Assembly: GCF_036688685.1 (NCBI RefSeq)
Contig: NZ_JAQQPS010000001.1
Span: forward strand, 304,741 to 368,740
Source of the DNA: JALYUM01 sp036688685
GTDB lineage: Bacteria > Pseudomonadota > Gammaproteobacteria > Burkholderiales > Burkholderiaceae_D
Reading direction: 5' to 3'
Length of the DNA: 64,000 nucleotides
This document shows positions 17,026-25,890 of this stretch, piece after piece. A model generated the notes under the pieces. The model was not told where the DNA came from. It saw only the letters and a program-made list of their open reading frames with translations, and made no database searches. Within the stretch, counting starts at the first letter, position 1; the number at the start of each line of letters is the position of its first letter. Position numbers and translations under genes: made by a program.

Positions 17026-17610
17026 ATGTCACAAGCGACCGCCAACACTGCTCCAGCCCCGCTGGCAAAACCAAACGACATGAACCTGGTATGGGTCGAC
17101 ATGGAAATGACCGGCCTGGAGCCTGACACCGACCGCATCATTGAAGTGGCGGTCGTTGTGACCGACATGCACCTCAATATCCTGGCCGAAGGCCCGGTGT
17201 TTGCCATCCACCAGTCCGACGCCACGCTGGACAAAATGGATAACTGGAACAAGGGCACCCACGGCAAGTCGGGCCTGATCGACCGCGTGAAAGCCTCGAC
17301 CGTCACCGAAGAAGAAGCGCAGGAGAAATTGATCGCCTGGCTGAAGCAGTACGTGCCAGCGAACAAATCGCCGATGTGCGGCAACACCATTTGCCAGGAC
17401 CGCCGCTTCATGGTGCGCGGCATGCCGAAGCTGGAAGCGTTTTTCCACTACCGCAACCTGGACGTGTCGACGCTGAAGGAACTGTGCCGCCGCTGGAAGC
17501 CGGAACTGGCGTCCGGCTTCAAGAAGCACCAGAAGCACACGGCGCTGGCCGACATCATCGAATCGATCGAAGAGCTGAAGTACTACCGCGAGCACTTCAT
17601 TAAGCTGTGA
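17026..17610 (+). CDS. orn: Oligoribonuclease
   Basis: 194 residues. It is a DEDDh 3'-5' exonuclease that removes short RNA oligonucleotides, including pGpG from cyclic di-GMP breakdown. Exo I is WVDMEMTGLEPDTDRIIE, Exo II is in SPMCGNTICQDRRFM and Exo III is KHTALADIIESIEELKYY with the catalytic His-x4-Asp. An N-terminal extension of 18 residues precedes the usual MNLVWVDMEMTG; the first ATG is kept because AGAGAA lies just before it, though 17080 is an alternative start. It is followed by a strong terminator. Confidence 0.96.
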   Translation: MSQATANTAPAPLAKPNDMNLVWVDMEMTGLEPDTDRIIEVAVVVTDMHLNILAEGPVFAIHQSDATLDKMDNWNKGTHGKSGLIDRVKASTVTEEEAQEKLIAWLKQYVPANKSPMCGNTICQDRRFMVRGMPKLEAFFHYRNLDVSTLKELCRRWKPELASGFKKHQKHTALADIIESIEELKYYREHFIKL

Positions 17611-17626
17611 TGCGCAAGCTGTGAGC

Positions 17627-17658
17627 AAAAAAAATCCGGCGCTGGCCGGATTTTTTTT
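17627..17658. terminator. Bidirectional terminator after orn
   Basis: A8-TCCGGC-gctg-GCCGGA-T8, immediately between the convergent orn and MBL-hydrolase genes. Confidence 0.9.
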
Positions 17659-17661
17659 CGA

Positions 17662-18615
17662 TCAAGGCATGCGCGTGTAATTCACCGGAATCCAGCGGTA
17701 GCCCTTGCCCTGGACTTGCAGGTGTCCCATGCCCGGGAATGGCAGGTGGGCGCCGGCAATCAGGTAGCCGCCCTTGGCTGCTGCGTCGAATTGTTTCTTG
17801 CGTGACGCATACGCGGCGCGGCTGTCGTTGTCGAAACTGATGGTGATGGTGGGATTGTCCATCTGCACAGCCGCGACGTGGATCAGATCGCCCACCAGTT
17901 GCAGTTTCTGCTTGCCGCTTTCAACGAAATACGTGGTGTGCCCGGGCGTGTGGCCCTTGTCGGCGTGTGCGGTCACGCCCGGCACCAGTTCGATGTCGCC
18001 TTCAAAGGCCTTGTATTTGCCGGCTTGCACATACGGATTCAAGGAAGCCATTGCGCCCTGGAACATGCCTTTCTTGCTTGCGTCCGCCTTGCTCATATTG
18101 CTTTCGCTGAGCCAGTAATCGGATTCCATCCTGGCGGCACGCACGACCGCGTTGGGAAAGGTGCGCTGGCCGGACGTCATCAGGCCGCCCACGTGATCCG
18201 GGTGCATGTGCGTGATATAGATTTCGTCGACCTGCTCGGGCGTGTAACCGGACGCCTTCAGGTTGGCCAGCATCTTGCCCAAGGTTGGCCCGAACAGCAC
18301 GCCGGCGCCCGTATCGACCAGCACCAGCTTGCTGCCGGTGTTGATCAGGTAGGTGTTGTCGGACGTTTCCAATGGGCTTTTCAGGAAGGATTTCGCCAGC
18401 GTCGCGTCGGTGTTTGCTTTCTTGTCCTGGAGCAGGGTGTCGACCGGCAAGTCCACCGTGCCGTCGCTCACCGCCGTCACTTCGATGTCACCGATCATGG
18501 TGCGAAAAAATCCCTGGCCCTGCGTTTTGGCAAACGGCGCTGCGGCAAAGGCAGGTGCGGCAAACAGGGCTGCGATGACGGCGGCGAGGGCCACCGTGCG
18601 TATTGGTCGGGTCAT
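17662..18615 (-). CDS. Exported MBL-fold metallo-hydrolase
   Basis: 317 residues. A signal peptide (MTRPIRTVALAAVIAALFAA, cleavage near PAFA|AA) directs it to the periplasm. The metallo-beta-lactamase fold motif THMHPDHVGG is at about 135-144, followed by the second-metal Asp in QLVGDLIHVAA and the ligands in HADKGHTPGHT and AGAHLPFPGMG. This arrangement resembles the lactonase/glyoxalase-like side of the superfamily more than true beta-lactamases. An acyl-homoserine lactonase is one possibility; no activity can be assigned. The start at 18615 has AAGGA upstream, and the signal peptide begins there. Confidence 0.87.
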   Translation of the reverse strand: MTRPIRTVALAAVIAALFAAPAFAAAPFAKTQGQGFFRTMIGDIEVTAVSDGTVDLPVDTLLQDKKANTDATLAKSFLKSPLETSDNTYLINTGSKLVLVDTGAGVLFGPTLGKMLANLKASGYTPEQVDEIYITHMHPDHVGGLMTSGQRTFPNAVVRAARMESDYWLSESNMSKADASKKGMFQGAMASLNPYVQAGKYKAFEGDIELVPGVTAHADKGHTPGHTTYFVESGKQKLQLVGDLIHVAAVQMDNPTITISFDNDSRAAYASRKKQFDAAAKGGYLIAGAHLPFPGMGHLQVQGKGYRWIPVNYTRMP

Positions 18616-18707
18616 GTTCTTGTCCTTGAAGGGTGGGTTGACTGTTACTAATCGTACATGAACAGTGTCGGCGCTGCTGGCCGCCGCGCATCTATCCGGC
18701 AAGCATG

Positions 18708-18733
18708 AAAAAAGCCCGGCATCGGCCGGGCTT
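18708..18733 (-). terminator. Rho-independent terminator after the YecA-like gene
   Basis: AAGCCCGGC-atcg-GCCGGGCTT with six A on the plus strand, which is the U-tract for the minus-strand gene ending at 18742. Confidence 0.85.
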
Positions 18734-18741
18734 CGGGTTGC

Positions 18742-19437
18742 TTATTCTGCGGCGTCGGCGCCGCAGCATTTCTTGTATTTCTTCCCACTGCCGCAAGGGC
18801 AGTCGTCGTTGCGGCCGACTTTCGGTTCGTCGCGGCGCACGGTCTCGACGGCGGTCTTGCGCAGTGGCACCCAGAATTTATGAATCGCAGGCAAGTTCGC
18901 TTCGATGTCGAGTGCCAGCTTGTGGCCCAGGATCGGGCTGTCGACTTCCTTCAGCTCGGCTTCTTCAATCTCGTCGGCGCCCAGCAAATAAATCGGGCGC
19001 ATCAGCGGGGCCAGGTCGGATTCCCAGATCGGGTTCCAGGAATCGGGACGCAATTCCATGCCTTCCCAGAAACCCCAGGTCCAGGCTTCGCCGTCGACCA
19101 GTGTCTCGCCGTTGTGTTCGGCTTCGCAGAACAGCGGCTCGAACTCTTTCGGCGCCACTTCGAACGTCACCAGCACTTCATTCATGAAGCGCATGATCAG
19201 GTTGACGATGTTTTCTTCTTCCTTGCTGTTCTTCCACTTCGGCGCGGCGTTGCCATCTTCGCCCCAGACGTGCGGCAGCCACTCGGCTGGCATGATGGTT
19301 TCCGGGCCGATGGCGATGGCCGTCAGGAATCCGTGCAGGGTGTCCATCGTCATCGTGTCTTCCGGCGTGCGGTCGGACAGGAGGAATTTGTCGAGGGTAT
19401 TGAATTCTGCTTCGGAAAGGGGCTGGTCGAGTTGCAT
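18742..19437 (-). CDS. UPF0149/YecA family protein with C-terminal SEC-C zinc motif
   Basis: 231 residues. The N-terminal 170 residues match the YecA/UPF0149 fold (MQLDQPLSEAEFNTLDKFL, LHGFLTAIAIGPETIMPAEWL). The C-terminus is a complete SEC-C motif, GRNDDCPCGSGKKYKKCC (C-x-C...C-C), the zinc module found at the end of SecA. Proteins with this pair of domains are thought to interact with the ribosome or SecA, as E. coli YecA (AscA) does; this is family knowledge. Translation starts at an ATG close to position 19437. It is divergent from srkA. Confidence 0.88.
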   Translation of the reverse strand: MQLDQPLSEAEFNTLDKFLLSDRTPEDTMTMDTLHGFLTAIAIGPETIMPAEWLPHVWGEDGNAAPKWKNSKEEENIVNLIMRFMNEVLVTFEVAPKEFEPLFCEAEHNGETLVDGEAWTWGFWEGMELRPDSWNPIWESDLAPLMRPIYLLGADEIEEAELKEVDSPILGHKLALDIEANLPAIHKFWVPLRKTAVETVRRDEPKVGRNDDCPCGSGKKYKKCCGADAAE

Positions 19438-19532
19438 GGGGGCTTTTCAAGTAAATGGTGCGGAAGGCGCCAGTGTAACGCGTGGCAAGCAAGGTGGCCC
19501 ACGAAATGTCGGTCTTGGTCTTACAATGGGGC

Positions 19533-20534
19533 ATGAATACTGACACACCAGGCAATCCGCAACATCCTTTCGAGCGCCTCGATCCCGACTGCGTGCTCGA
19601 CGCGGTTGACAGCGTCGGCCTGTTTGGCGATGGCCGCCTGCTGGCGCTGAACAGCTACGAAAACCGGGTTTATCAGGTCGGACGCGAAGAGGGCGACCCG
19701 GTCGTGGTGAAATTTTACCGGCCGCAGCGCTGGAGCGACGCCGCCATCCTGGAAGAGCACGCCTTTGTCGCGCAGCTCGCCGAGGCCGAGCTGCCGGTGG
19801 TCGCGCCCAGCGTCCTGAACGGCGCGACGCTGCACACCTTCAAGGATTTTCGGTTCACCGTGTTCCCGCGCCGCGGCGGGCGCGCGCCCGAGCTGGGCGA
19901 CCCTGCCACGCTCGAATGGATGGGGCGTTTCATCGGCCGCATTCACGCGATCGGCGCTTTGAGCCCGTATGCCGAGCGCCCTGCGCTGAACCCGGACACC
20001 TTCGGCCACGTACCGCGCGCCTTCGTGCTCGATAACGGTTTTATTCCTGACGAACTGGTGGCCGCCTACGCGAGCGTGAGCGCGCAGGCACTCGAAGGTG
20101 TGGCGCGTTGCTACGCCCGGGCCGGCAATGTCGAGCTGATCCGCCTGCACGGCGATTGCCATGGTGGCAATGTGTTGTGGACCGACGACGGCCCCCACTT
20201 TGTCGATTTCGATGACAGCCGCATGGGCCCGGCGGCGCAGGACATCTGGATGCTGCTCTCGGGTGAACGCCACGAGATGGTGGGACAACTGGCCAGCGTG
20301 CTGGCCGGTTACGAGGATTTTTGCGATTTCGACCCGCGCCAGTTATATTTGTTCGAAGCGCTGCGCACGCTGCGCCTGATCCACTATTCGGCGTGGCTGG
20401 CGATGCGCTGGGACGACCCGGCCTTTCCCCGGGCCTTCCCGTGGTTTAACACCCAGCGCTACTGGCAAGACCGTATCCTGGAGTTGCGTGAACAGGTGGC
20501 CCTGATGGACGAGCCGCCGCTGTGGCCGGTTTGA
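19533..20534 (+). CDS. srkA: Stress response kinase A (SrkA/YihE/RdoA)
   Basis: 333 residues. It is an aminoglycoside-phosphotransferase-fold Ser/Thr kinase that in E. coli counters programmed death under stress. YENRVYQVG and VVVKFYRPQRWS (nucleotide-binding Lys) form the N-lobe; LHGDCHGGNVLW is the catalytic loop with Asp and Asn, and FVDFDDSRMGPAAQDIWML contains the metal-binding DFD. Length and motifs match the family throughout. The ATG at 19533 gives the normal N-terminus; a longer frame starts at 19482. The next gene downstream (coiled coil) is 112 bases away on the same strand. Confidence 0.92.
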   Translation: MNTDTPGNPQHPFERLDPDCVLDAVDSVGLFGDGRLLALNSYENRVYQVGREEGDPVVVKFYRPQRWSDAAILEEHAFVAQLAEAELPVVAPSVLNGATLHTFKDFRFTVFPRRGGRAPELGDPATLEWMGRFIGRIHAIGALSPYAERPALNPDTFGHVPRAFVLDNGFIPDELVAAYASVSAQALEGVARCYARAGNVELIRLHGDCHGGNVLWTDDGPHFVDFDDSRMGPAAQDIWMLLSGERHEMVGQLASVLAGYEDFCDFDPRQLYLFEALRTLRLIHYSAWLAMRWDDPAFPRAFPWFNTQRYWQDRILELREQVALMDEPPLWPV

Positions 20535-20646
20535 TCGCTGGAATTGGCAGGGTTTGTCCGCGCTGATCGGCGCGCCGCTGCGCGAGCGGCCGCGCGATAA
20601 TCGACGCACGATGGTATTTGAACGTCATACACGCTGAGAGAACACG

Positions 20647-22923
20647 ATGGAACCGGACCTGCCACCAGACGACGACACCAACTTCACCATCAGCCTGCCT
20701 TCCCAGCGCGGGCCGATGGATGTGAACGCGATCAAGGAAGCGATCGCCAGGGTCGAGGCGGAAGCCAAGGCGTCGTTTGCGGCGGAGAACCGGGTCCACG
20801 CCGAGGCGCGCGCGCGCACCATGGCCGAGGAACGGGCCGCAATGGATGCCCAGGCCGCGGCGGCCGCGCTGGCCAGCGCCCAGGCCTCGGAAGACGCCAT
20901 CGAAGCCAATCGCGACCGCCTGGAAACCTTGCGCGCCGCCGCCGTCGCCAGTGCCGAGCGCCTCGAAGCGGTGCGCCAGGAAACCGCCGACCTGCGCGCC
21001 CGCGTCGAAGCCGACACCCACGTGCGCCTCGCCGCCGAAGCGCGCGGCCGGCTCGAAGAAGAAGCGCGAAAACGCGCGGCCGAACTGGCTGAGTCCGACG
21101 CCATACTGGCGGCGCAAGCCGCGCACGCCACCAATGAATTGATGGCCGAAACCGAGCAGGCCCGCCTGCAGGCCGCCGAACGCGTCGCGGCCGTCCACGC
21201 CGCCCGCGAAGAGGTGCTGCACGGCGCCAGCGCCGATGCGCGCGTCGCCATTCTGGCGCGCGAGCGCGAACGCCAGGCCAAGGGCGCACGCCAGACCTCA
21301 GAAATGCTGGCCCAGGCCGAAGCCGGGGCGCTCGAACTGACGGTCCAGCGCGAACGTGCCGACCAGGTGGCGCTGTCGGCCGCATTTGCCCGCGCCGCCG
21401 CCGAAGCCCATGCACTGGAAGAAGCGCGCGCCCTGGCGCACCTGGAGCAGGAACGCGAAGCCATCGCGCTGGCCCAGGCTGAATCAGAACGCGCCGCCGC
21501 CAAGTCGCTGCACCTGCGTCTGGAAACCGAGAAAGAATTGCGCGACGCCGCGCTCCACCGCCAGCGCCTCGAACAGACGGCGGCAGCCGGCGCCGAAGCG
21601 CGCCGCGCGGCCGAAGTGCACATCCTGGCCGCCACCGAAGCGCGCATCGGCGCCGACAAGCGGCTGCGTGAAGTGGCCGTGGTGCGCGCCGCAGCAGAGG
21701 AAGACGCCGCCGCTCAGGTCAATCTGCGCCTCGCTGCTGAACAAGTGGCCACCGAACAGGCGCGCCAGCGTGCCGAAGCCGATGCCGCCGCCATCACTGC
21801 TGCCGCGCTGGAGGAGCAGGAACACCAGCGCGCCCGCAGTCTGGCCGACGAGCGCGCTGCACTGGCCAAGGCCGCTGCGGCTGCCCTGGCCGAACAGAAC
21901 GATGCCGAGCAGGCCGTCGTGGCCACACTGGCGGCGCAAGTGGCCGAACAGCAAGCAGTTGCCAGCCTGGCCTGCGAGCGGGCTGCCGCAGCCAGTGTGC
22001 TGCTGGAGGCCGAACAGGCGCGCCTGGCCGCGGAACACGCCGCGGTCGAGCAATTGACGGAAAAACTGGCGGCTGAACAAGCATTGACGGCGGCCGCAAG
22101 CGCGCGCATGCAGGCCGATGCCGAGCATGCCGATCTGCTGCGCCGCCAGGCCGTTGCCGAGCAGGCGCTGGCGGATGCGCAGGCGGGCGCCATCGACGCG
22201 GCGCGCGCTGCCGCCTTGCATGCCGAACAGGAAGCCGAACACCAGGAGTCCAGCACCATCGCGCTGATGGCGCAGCAGGACGCCGCCGCCGAACTGGCGC
22301 GCGTGCAAGCCGAGCGCGCCGCCGTTGAGGATCAAAAGCTGGCGCTGGCCGAAGAAGAACTGGCGGCCGCCTGCGCAGGTGCCGACGCCGAAAAAGCGGC
22401 GCTGCGACTGATTGCCGAAAAACTGGCCCAGCAGCGCGAAAAAAACAGTGCCGACCTGCGCGCCAACCAGTCGATCGCCGAGCGCCTGGCGGCCGAAAAG
22501 GCCAGCGCCGCCGCCGCCGTACAGCGCGCGGCCATGGAGCAGGAAGGGCGCGACCTGGCCCAGCAGCGCGAAGCGGTCGAGCAGGCAGCGGCGCAGTCGG
22601 CGCTGGATAAACGCAATGCCCAGCGCACCTTGCTGGAAACCGCCCAGGCGCATGCCGAGCTGCAGGAGAAGGCAGCGGCAACCACCCAGGCCATGGCCGA
22701 TGCGCGCGCCAGGCTGCTGGCGTTGGAGTCGGCCAACCACGAACAGCAGGTGGCGGCCCTGGCTGCCGCGCAGCAAGCAATCGGTGTGCGTTCTGAAGAA
22801 GCGCAATACCGCGCCGTGTCCGAAGACTTGACACGCAAGGTGTTGGGAAAATTCACCCAGTCATCGGCCGGGCAAGCCGTCGTGCGCCTGAACGATATCC
22901 TGCAAGACGACCGCACCAAATAG
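20647..22923 (+). CDS. Giant alanine/glutamate-rich coiled-coil protein of unknown function
   Basis: 758 residues; I do not recognise a family. Residues 1-23 are acidic and proline-containing (MEPDLPPDDDTNF). From residue 24 to the end I find no proline and no tryptophan, only two cysteines and very few glycines. The composition is dominated by Ala, Glu, Arg, Gln and Leu, so a nearly unbroken helix or coiled coil is expected. A short, more ordinary end follows (RKVLGKFTQ, VVRLNDILQDD). There is no signal peptide or membrane segment, so it is probably cytoplasmic. Gene context gives only srkA upstream. A cytoskeletal or scaffold role is speculation; the resemblance to TolA or SMC arms is compositional. 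Confidence 0.85.
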   Translation: MEPDLPPDDDTNFTISLPSQRGPMDVNAIKEAIARVEAEAKASFAAENRVHAEARARTMAEERAAMDAQAAAAALASAQASEDAIEANRDRLETLRAAAVASAERLEAVRQETADLRARVEADTHVRLAAEARGRLEEEARKRAAELAESDAILAAQAAHATNELMAETEQARLQAAERVAAVHAAREEVLHGASADARVAILARERERQAKGARQTSEMLAQAEAGALELTVQRERADQVALSAAFARAAAEAHALEEARALAHLEQEREAIALAQAESERAAAKSLHLRLETEKELRDAALHRQRLEQTAAAGAEARRAAEVHILAATEARIGADKRLREVAVVRAAAEEDAAAQVNLRLAAEQVATEQARQRAEADAAAITAAALEEQEHQRARSLADERAALAKAAAAALAEQNDAEQAVVATLAAQVAEQQAVASLACERAAAASVLLEAEQARLAAEHAAVEQLTEKLAAEQALTAAASARMQADAEHADLLRRQAVAEQALADAQAGAIDAARAAALHAEQEAEHQESSTIALMAQQDAAAELARVQAERAAVEDQKLALAEEELAAACAGADAEKAALRLIAEKLAQQREKNSADLRANQSIAERLAAEKASAAAAVQRAAMEQEGRDLAQQREAVEQAAAQSALDKRNAQRTLLETAQAHAELQEKAAATTQAMADARARLLALESANHEQQVAALAAAQQAIGVRSEEAQYRAVSEDLTRKVLGKFTQSSAGQAVVRLNDILQDDRTK

Positions 22924-22942
22924 GGCAGCGCCCGGCAGACGT

Positions 22943-22973
22943 AAAAAAGCCGTCATGCAGATGACGGCTTTTT
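22943..22973. terminator. Bidirectional terminator
   Basis: A6-GCCGTCAT-gcag-ATGACGGC-T5 between the convergent coiled-coil gene and the small membrane protein gene. Confidence 0.9.
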
Positions 22974-22987
22974 GTTGGGCGCTTGCT

Positions 22988-23365
22988 TTATTGCAGCACG
23001 GATACCTTTGACGCGAAATAATCGGTCTCGCCAAAGCACTGGGTTGGCACGCCGCGGTGCTCTTCATACCCCAGTTGCACTCGCTTGCCCATGGCCGCCT
23101 GCATCTGCGTTGCCACAGCCGGATCGCGCACCGAAAAGCTGAAGCGTTCCGGAATCGCGCCGGGCATGCTCGACAGCAGAATTTCACCTTCCCAGGTTTT
23201 ACACAGCCAACCCTTGCGCGAAAACTTTTGCAGGTAGCCGGCGCGCTCGCCTTCGGAATACGCGAACGACAGGCTGATCCAGGTGTACAGCAGGAACAGA
23301 GCCACTGCTGCCACGAGCACGGCAATCATGATGGCAATACCACGTTTTGGAATGGAGGTCGGCAT
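22988..23365 (-). CDS. Small conserved membrane-anchored protein, unknown function
   Basis: 125 residues. One transmembrane segment is at about 9-30 (GIAIMIAVLVAAVALFLLYTW), followed by a soluble domain beginning FAYSEGERAGYLQKFSRKGW with CKTWEGEILL. The YSEGERAGYLQKFSRKG pattern is one I recall from small hypothetical proteins in several Gram-negatives, so this is probably a conserved uncharacterised family. The N-in topology is suggested by the basic residues PKR before the segment. Its neighbours offer no functional clue. Confidence 0.75.
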   Translation of the reverse strand: MPTSIPKRGIAIMIAVLVAAVALFLLYTWISLSFAYSEGERAGYLQKFSRKGWLCKTWEGEILLSSMPGAIPERFSFSVRDPAVATQMQAAMGKRVQLGYEEHRGVPTQCFGETDYFASKVSVLQ

Positions 23366-23441
23366 GGGTAACGGGTCAGCTTTCAGTGGCAGTGGGGGAA
23401 GTAAAGACGGCGTATTCTGCCACGTATGGCTGACTTGTCAA

Positions 23442-24017
23442 TTAAGCGTTGACGCCGTACGAACGTGCCAGTGGACCCAGGCCGCCTTTATAGCCCTGGC
23501 CGACGGCGCGGAATTTCCATTCGCTGCCGGCGCGGTACAGTTCGCCGAAAATCATCGCGGTTTCGACCGAGCCGTCTTCCGACAGGTCGTAGCGGGCGAT
23601 TTCCTTTTCGCCGTCGGCGTTCAGGCAACGGATGTAGGCGCGCGAGACCATGCCGAAGTTCTGGTTGCGCTGCTCGGCTTCGTGGATGGTGACGGACACG
23701 GCCAGGCGGTCGATTTCTGCCGGGACCTGCGACAGGTCGACGACCACGCGCTCGTCGTCGCCTTCGCCTTCGCCACTGCGGTTGTCGCCGGTGTGGGTGA
23801 CCGAGCCATCGGTCGATTTCAGGTTGTTATAGAAAATGAAGTCGCTGTCGCCACGCACTTTGCCGTCGGCTTTGAGCAGGAAGGCGCTGCCATCGAGGTC
23901 AAATTCCTTGCCGTCCGTGGCACGCGGATCCCAGCCCAGGCCAATGATGACTTTGGTCAGGCCCGGAGCTTCTTTGGAGAGGTTGACGTTGCCGCCTTTT
24001 TGCAAGCTGATTGCCAT
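23442..24017 (-). CDS. terD: TerD family protein (tellurium resistance / calcium binding)
   Basis: 191 residues, full TerD length. It begins MAISLQKGGNVNLSKEAPGL and carries GLGWDPR, the calcium-site region FDLDGSAFLL, FIFYNNLKSTDGSV and GEGEGDDERVVVDLS. TerD/CabC proteins bind calcium at the last two regions and occur in tellurite, phage and colicin resistance clusters. The start at 24017 follows AAGGAA. It lies 35 bases downstream of a DUF475/TerC-like membrane protein gene, so a two-gene operon is likely. The rest of a ter cluster (terA, B, E, Z) is absent here. Confidence 0.93.
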   Translation of the reverse strand: MAISLQKGGNVNLSKEAPGLTKVIIGLGWDPRATDGKEFDLDGSAFLLKADGKVRGDSDFIFYNNLKSTDGSVTHTGDNRSGEGEGDDERVVVDLSQVPAEIDRLAVSVTIHEAEQRNQNFGMVSRAYIRCLNADGEKEIARYDLSEDGSVETAMIFGELYRAGSEWKFRAVGQGYKGGLGPLARSYGVNA

Positions 24018-24052
24018 GGTAGTTCCTTTATTGTCAGGGTGAATAAAACTGC

Positions 24053-25111
24053 TTAAACGGTTTCTGCCTTGCTGTCGGGTTCCAGCAGCGCTTGCTGCTT
24101 CTTGTAGCGGATCGATGACCACAGCGACACCAGGATGAACGCGACGCCGGACAGGCCTGTGATCCATTCGGCAATCTCATACTGCACGCTTGCAAACATG
24201 ATCAGTGCCAGGATGCCGATTGCATAATGCGCGCCGTGTTCCAGGTAGACGAATTCTTCCAGCGTGCCCTTGTTCACCAGAAACACCGTCAGCGAGCGCA
24301 CGAACATCGCGCCGATCGCCAGGCCGAGCATGATGATGACGACGTCGTTGGTGATCGCAAACGCGCCGATTACGCCGTCGAAACTGAAGGACGCGTCCAG
24401 CACTTCCAGGTAGAGGAAGCCGCCGATACTGCCCTGCGACACCACTTTACCCAGACCCGGCTCGGATTCGCCCGACTCCAGCAAGCCGCTGATCCAGTCG
24501 ACACCGACATACACCAGCACGCCCACCACGCCGGCCACCAGCACCGCGCGCTGGCGCGCTTCCGGCATCAGGCCCATGGCCAGCAGGACCGCACCCAGCG
24601 TCAGCAGGATGGCCAGGCCCTGGCTGCCGAACTGGCCCACTTTTTCTTCGATCCAGCCCAGCCAGTGGAGTTCCTTTTCGTCGTCAAACAAAAAGTTGAG
24701 GAATACCAGCAGCAGGAAGGCGCCGCCAAAGGCTGCCACTTCCGCATGCTTTTCGGTCAGGTGGCGCGAGTATTCGACCGGCGTGTTGATGGCCATGTGC
24801 CAGACGTCGATGAGGCCCAGACCCGTCGCGGCCGAGACGATCACCAATGGAAACAGCAAGCGCATGCCGAACACGGCCACCAGGATGCCGACCGTCAGGA
24901 ACAGCTTGCGCCAGAATGCATTCCAGTGGCGCAGCACCGACGCGTTGACGACGGCATTGTCGAACGACAGCGAGACTTCCAGAATGCCGAGCACGGCGGT
25001 GATCCAGAGCGCCTGCAGCAGGCCGCTGGTGCCGCCGTGGGTATAACCCCAGTAGCCGGCCATGGCCATAAGGACCGCGGTGACGATGAATGAAAGCCTG
25101 AAGTGCTGCAT
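24053..25111 (-). CDS. DUF475 (TerC-like) integral membrane protein
   Basis: 352 residues with about nine hydrophobic segments. It contains two TerC-type acidic motifs inside membrane segments: LEVSLSFDNAVVNASVL near residue 40 and YLEVLDASFSFDGVIGAFAITND near residue 230, the (S)FD(N/G)xx pattern thought to bind metal ions in the TerC/DUF475 superfamily. Members are linked to metal homeostasis, including manganese export. The ATG at 25111 follows AAGGAT by 6 bases. It is the first gene before terD, consistent with TerC-TerD partnership. Confidence 0.9.
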   Translation of the reverse strand: MQHFRLSFIVTAVLMAMAGYWGYTHGGTSGLLQALWITAVLGILEVSLSFDNAVVNASVLRHWNAFWRKLFLTVGILVAVFGMRLLFPLVIVSAATGLGLIDVWHMAINTPVEYSRHLTEKHAEVAAFGGAFLLLVFLNFLFDDEKELHWLGWIEEKVGQFGSQGLAILLTLGAVLLAMGLMPEARQRAVLVAGVVGVLVYVGVDWISGLLESGESEPGLGKVVSQGSIGGFLYLEVLDASFSFDGVIGAFAITNDVVIIMLGLAIGAMFVRSLTVFLVNKGTLEEFVYLEHGAHYAIGILALIMFASVQYEIAEWITGLSGVAFILVSLWSSIRYKKQQALLEPDSKAETV

Positions 25112-25281
25112 GTTGTCGATCCTTAAGCTTGGCGAATTCGCCACAATGTCAAATATTACCCGTTTCTGGCCCGGCGGCGGGGTACCGTTGGTACTTTTCA
25201 GAACGACCTTCTGCGATAATTCCACACGGTATTTGGCCTGGCTGCATGCCAGGACGCAACTTTTTATCATTGGAACCCCGC

Positions 25282-25710
25282 ATGGACTTGTCTTATCTCC
25301 TTACTCCCTTGCTGACCTGGCTGGTCGTCGGCCCCATCAAATTCACCATCACCAGCGTGCGCCAGCGCCGCCTGGCGTTCAACCTGGTCGGAAATGGCGG
25401 GTTTCCCAGCAACCATAGCGCAGTGGTAAGCAGTATGGCAACGTTAATTGCACTGCGCGAAGGCATAGGCCATCCGGCCTTTGGCGTCGCCGTGACGCTG
25501 GCCTTTATTGTGATGATCGATGCCAACAGCTTGCGCCAGCACGTGGGGCGCCATGCCGCTGCCATCAATCGCCTGGCCGCAGAGACGGCCTCGGGCGCGC
25601 ACCAGCACCTGCGTGAACGCATGGGCCATACGCTGGTCGAAATCGGTGGCGGCATCGTCACCGGCATCCTGATGGGCCACGCAATTTACTGGTTGCTTGT
25701 GCCGAAATAA
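25282..25710 (+). CDS. DUF212 divergent PAP2 family membrane protein
   Basis: 142 residues with about four hydrophobic segments. The phosphatase-like signature VGNGGFPSNHSAVVSS (usual family GGMPSSHSA) is near residue 36, and VMIDANSLRQHVGRHA matches the second family motif (DAxGVRxxxG). Length fits the DUF212/COG1963 family. This group is related to acid phosphatase/VanZ-like PAP2 enzymes, but activity is unproven. It is divergent from the DUF475 gene. Confidence 0.85.
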   Translation: MDLSYLLTPLLTWLVVGPIKFTITSVRQRRLAFNLVGNGGFPSNHSAVVSSMATLIALREGIGHPAFGVAVTLAFIVMIDANSLRQHVGRHAAAINRLAAETASGAHQHLRERMGHTLVEIGGGIVTGILMGHAIYWLLVPK

Positions 25711-25805
25711 TCCCGCAGGCTGGTATCGTTGACGCCGGCCAAATGCAGTTCGTCGCGCCAGTATGCATTTCAGGCATCGAATTCCGCAGCGTGCGTTCTC
25801 GACAA

Positions 25806-25834
25806 TTGACTAAGAGTAACGACACCAACATACT
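25806..25834 (+). promoter_or_regulatory. Candidate sigma-70 promoter of the RND efflux operon
   Basis: TTGACT (25806-25811), 17 bases, CATACT (25829-25834), about 57 bases before the start codon of the membrane fusion gene. Nearby GAGTAA and TTACTC elements could form an operator, but spacing is long. Confidence 0.45.
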
Positions 25835-25890
25835 GCCCGCTGGTTACGATCGCCCATTACTCAGTTTCAGTGCCTATTCCGGAGAACACC

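Noticed and set aside
20625..21659. 344-residue Ser/Ala-rich minus-strand open frame in the coiled-coil gene
   Set aside because: The GC-rich repetitive codons of the real gene keep the opposite strand open. No signal, motif or plausible start.
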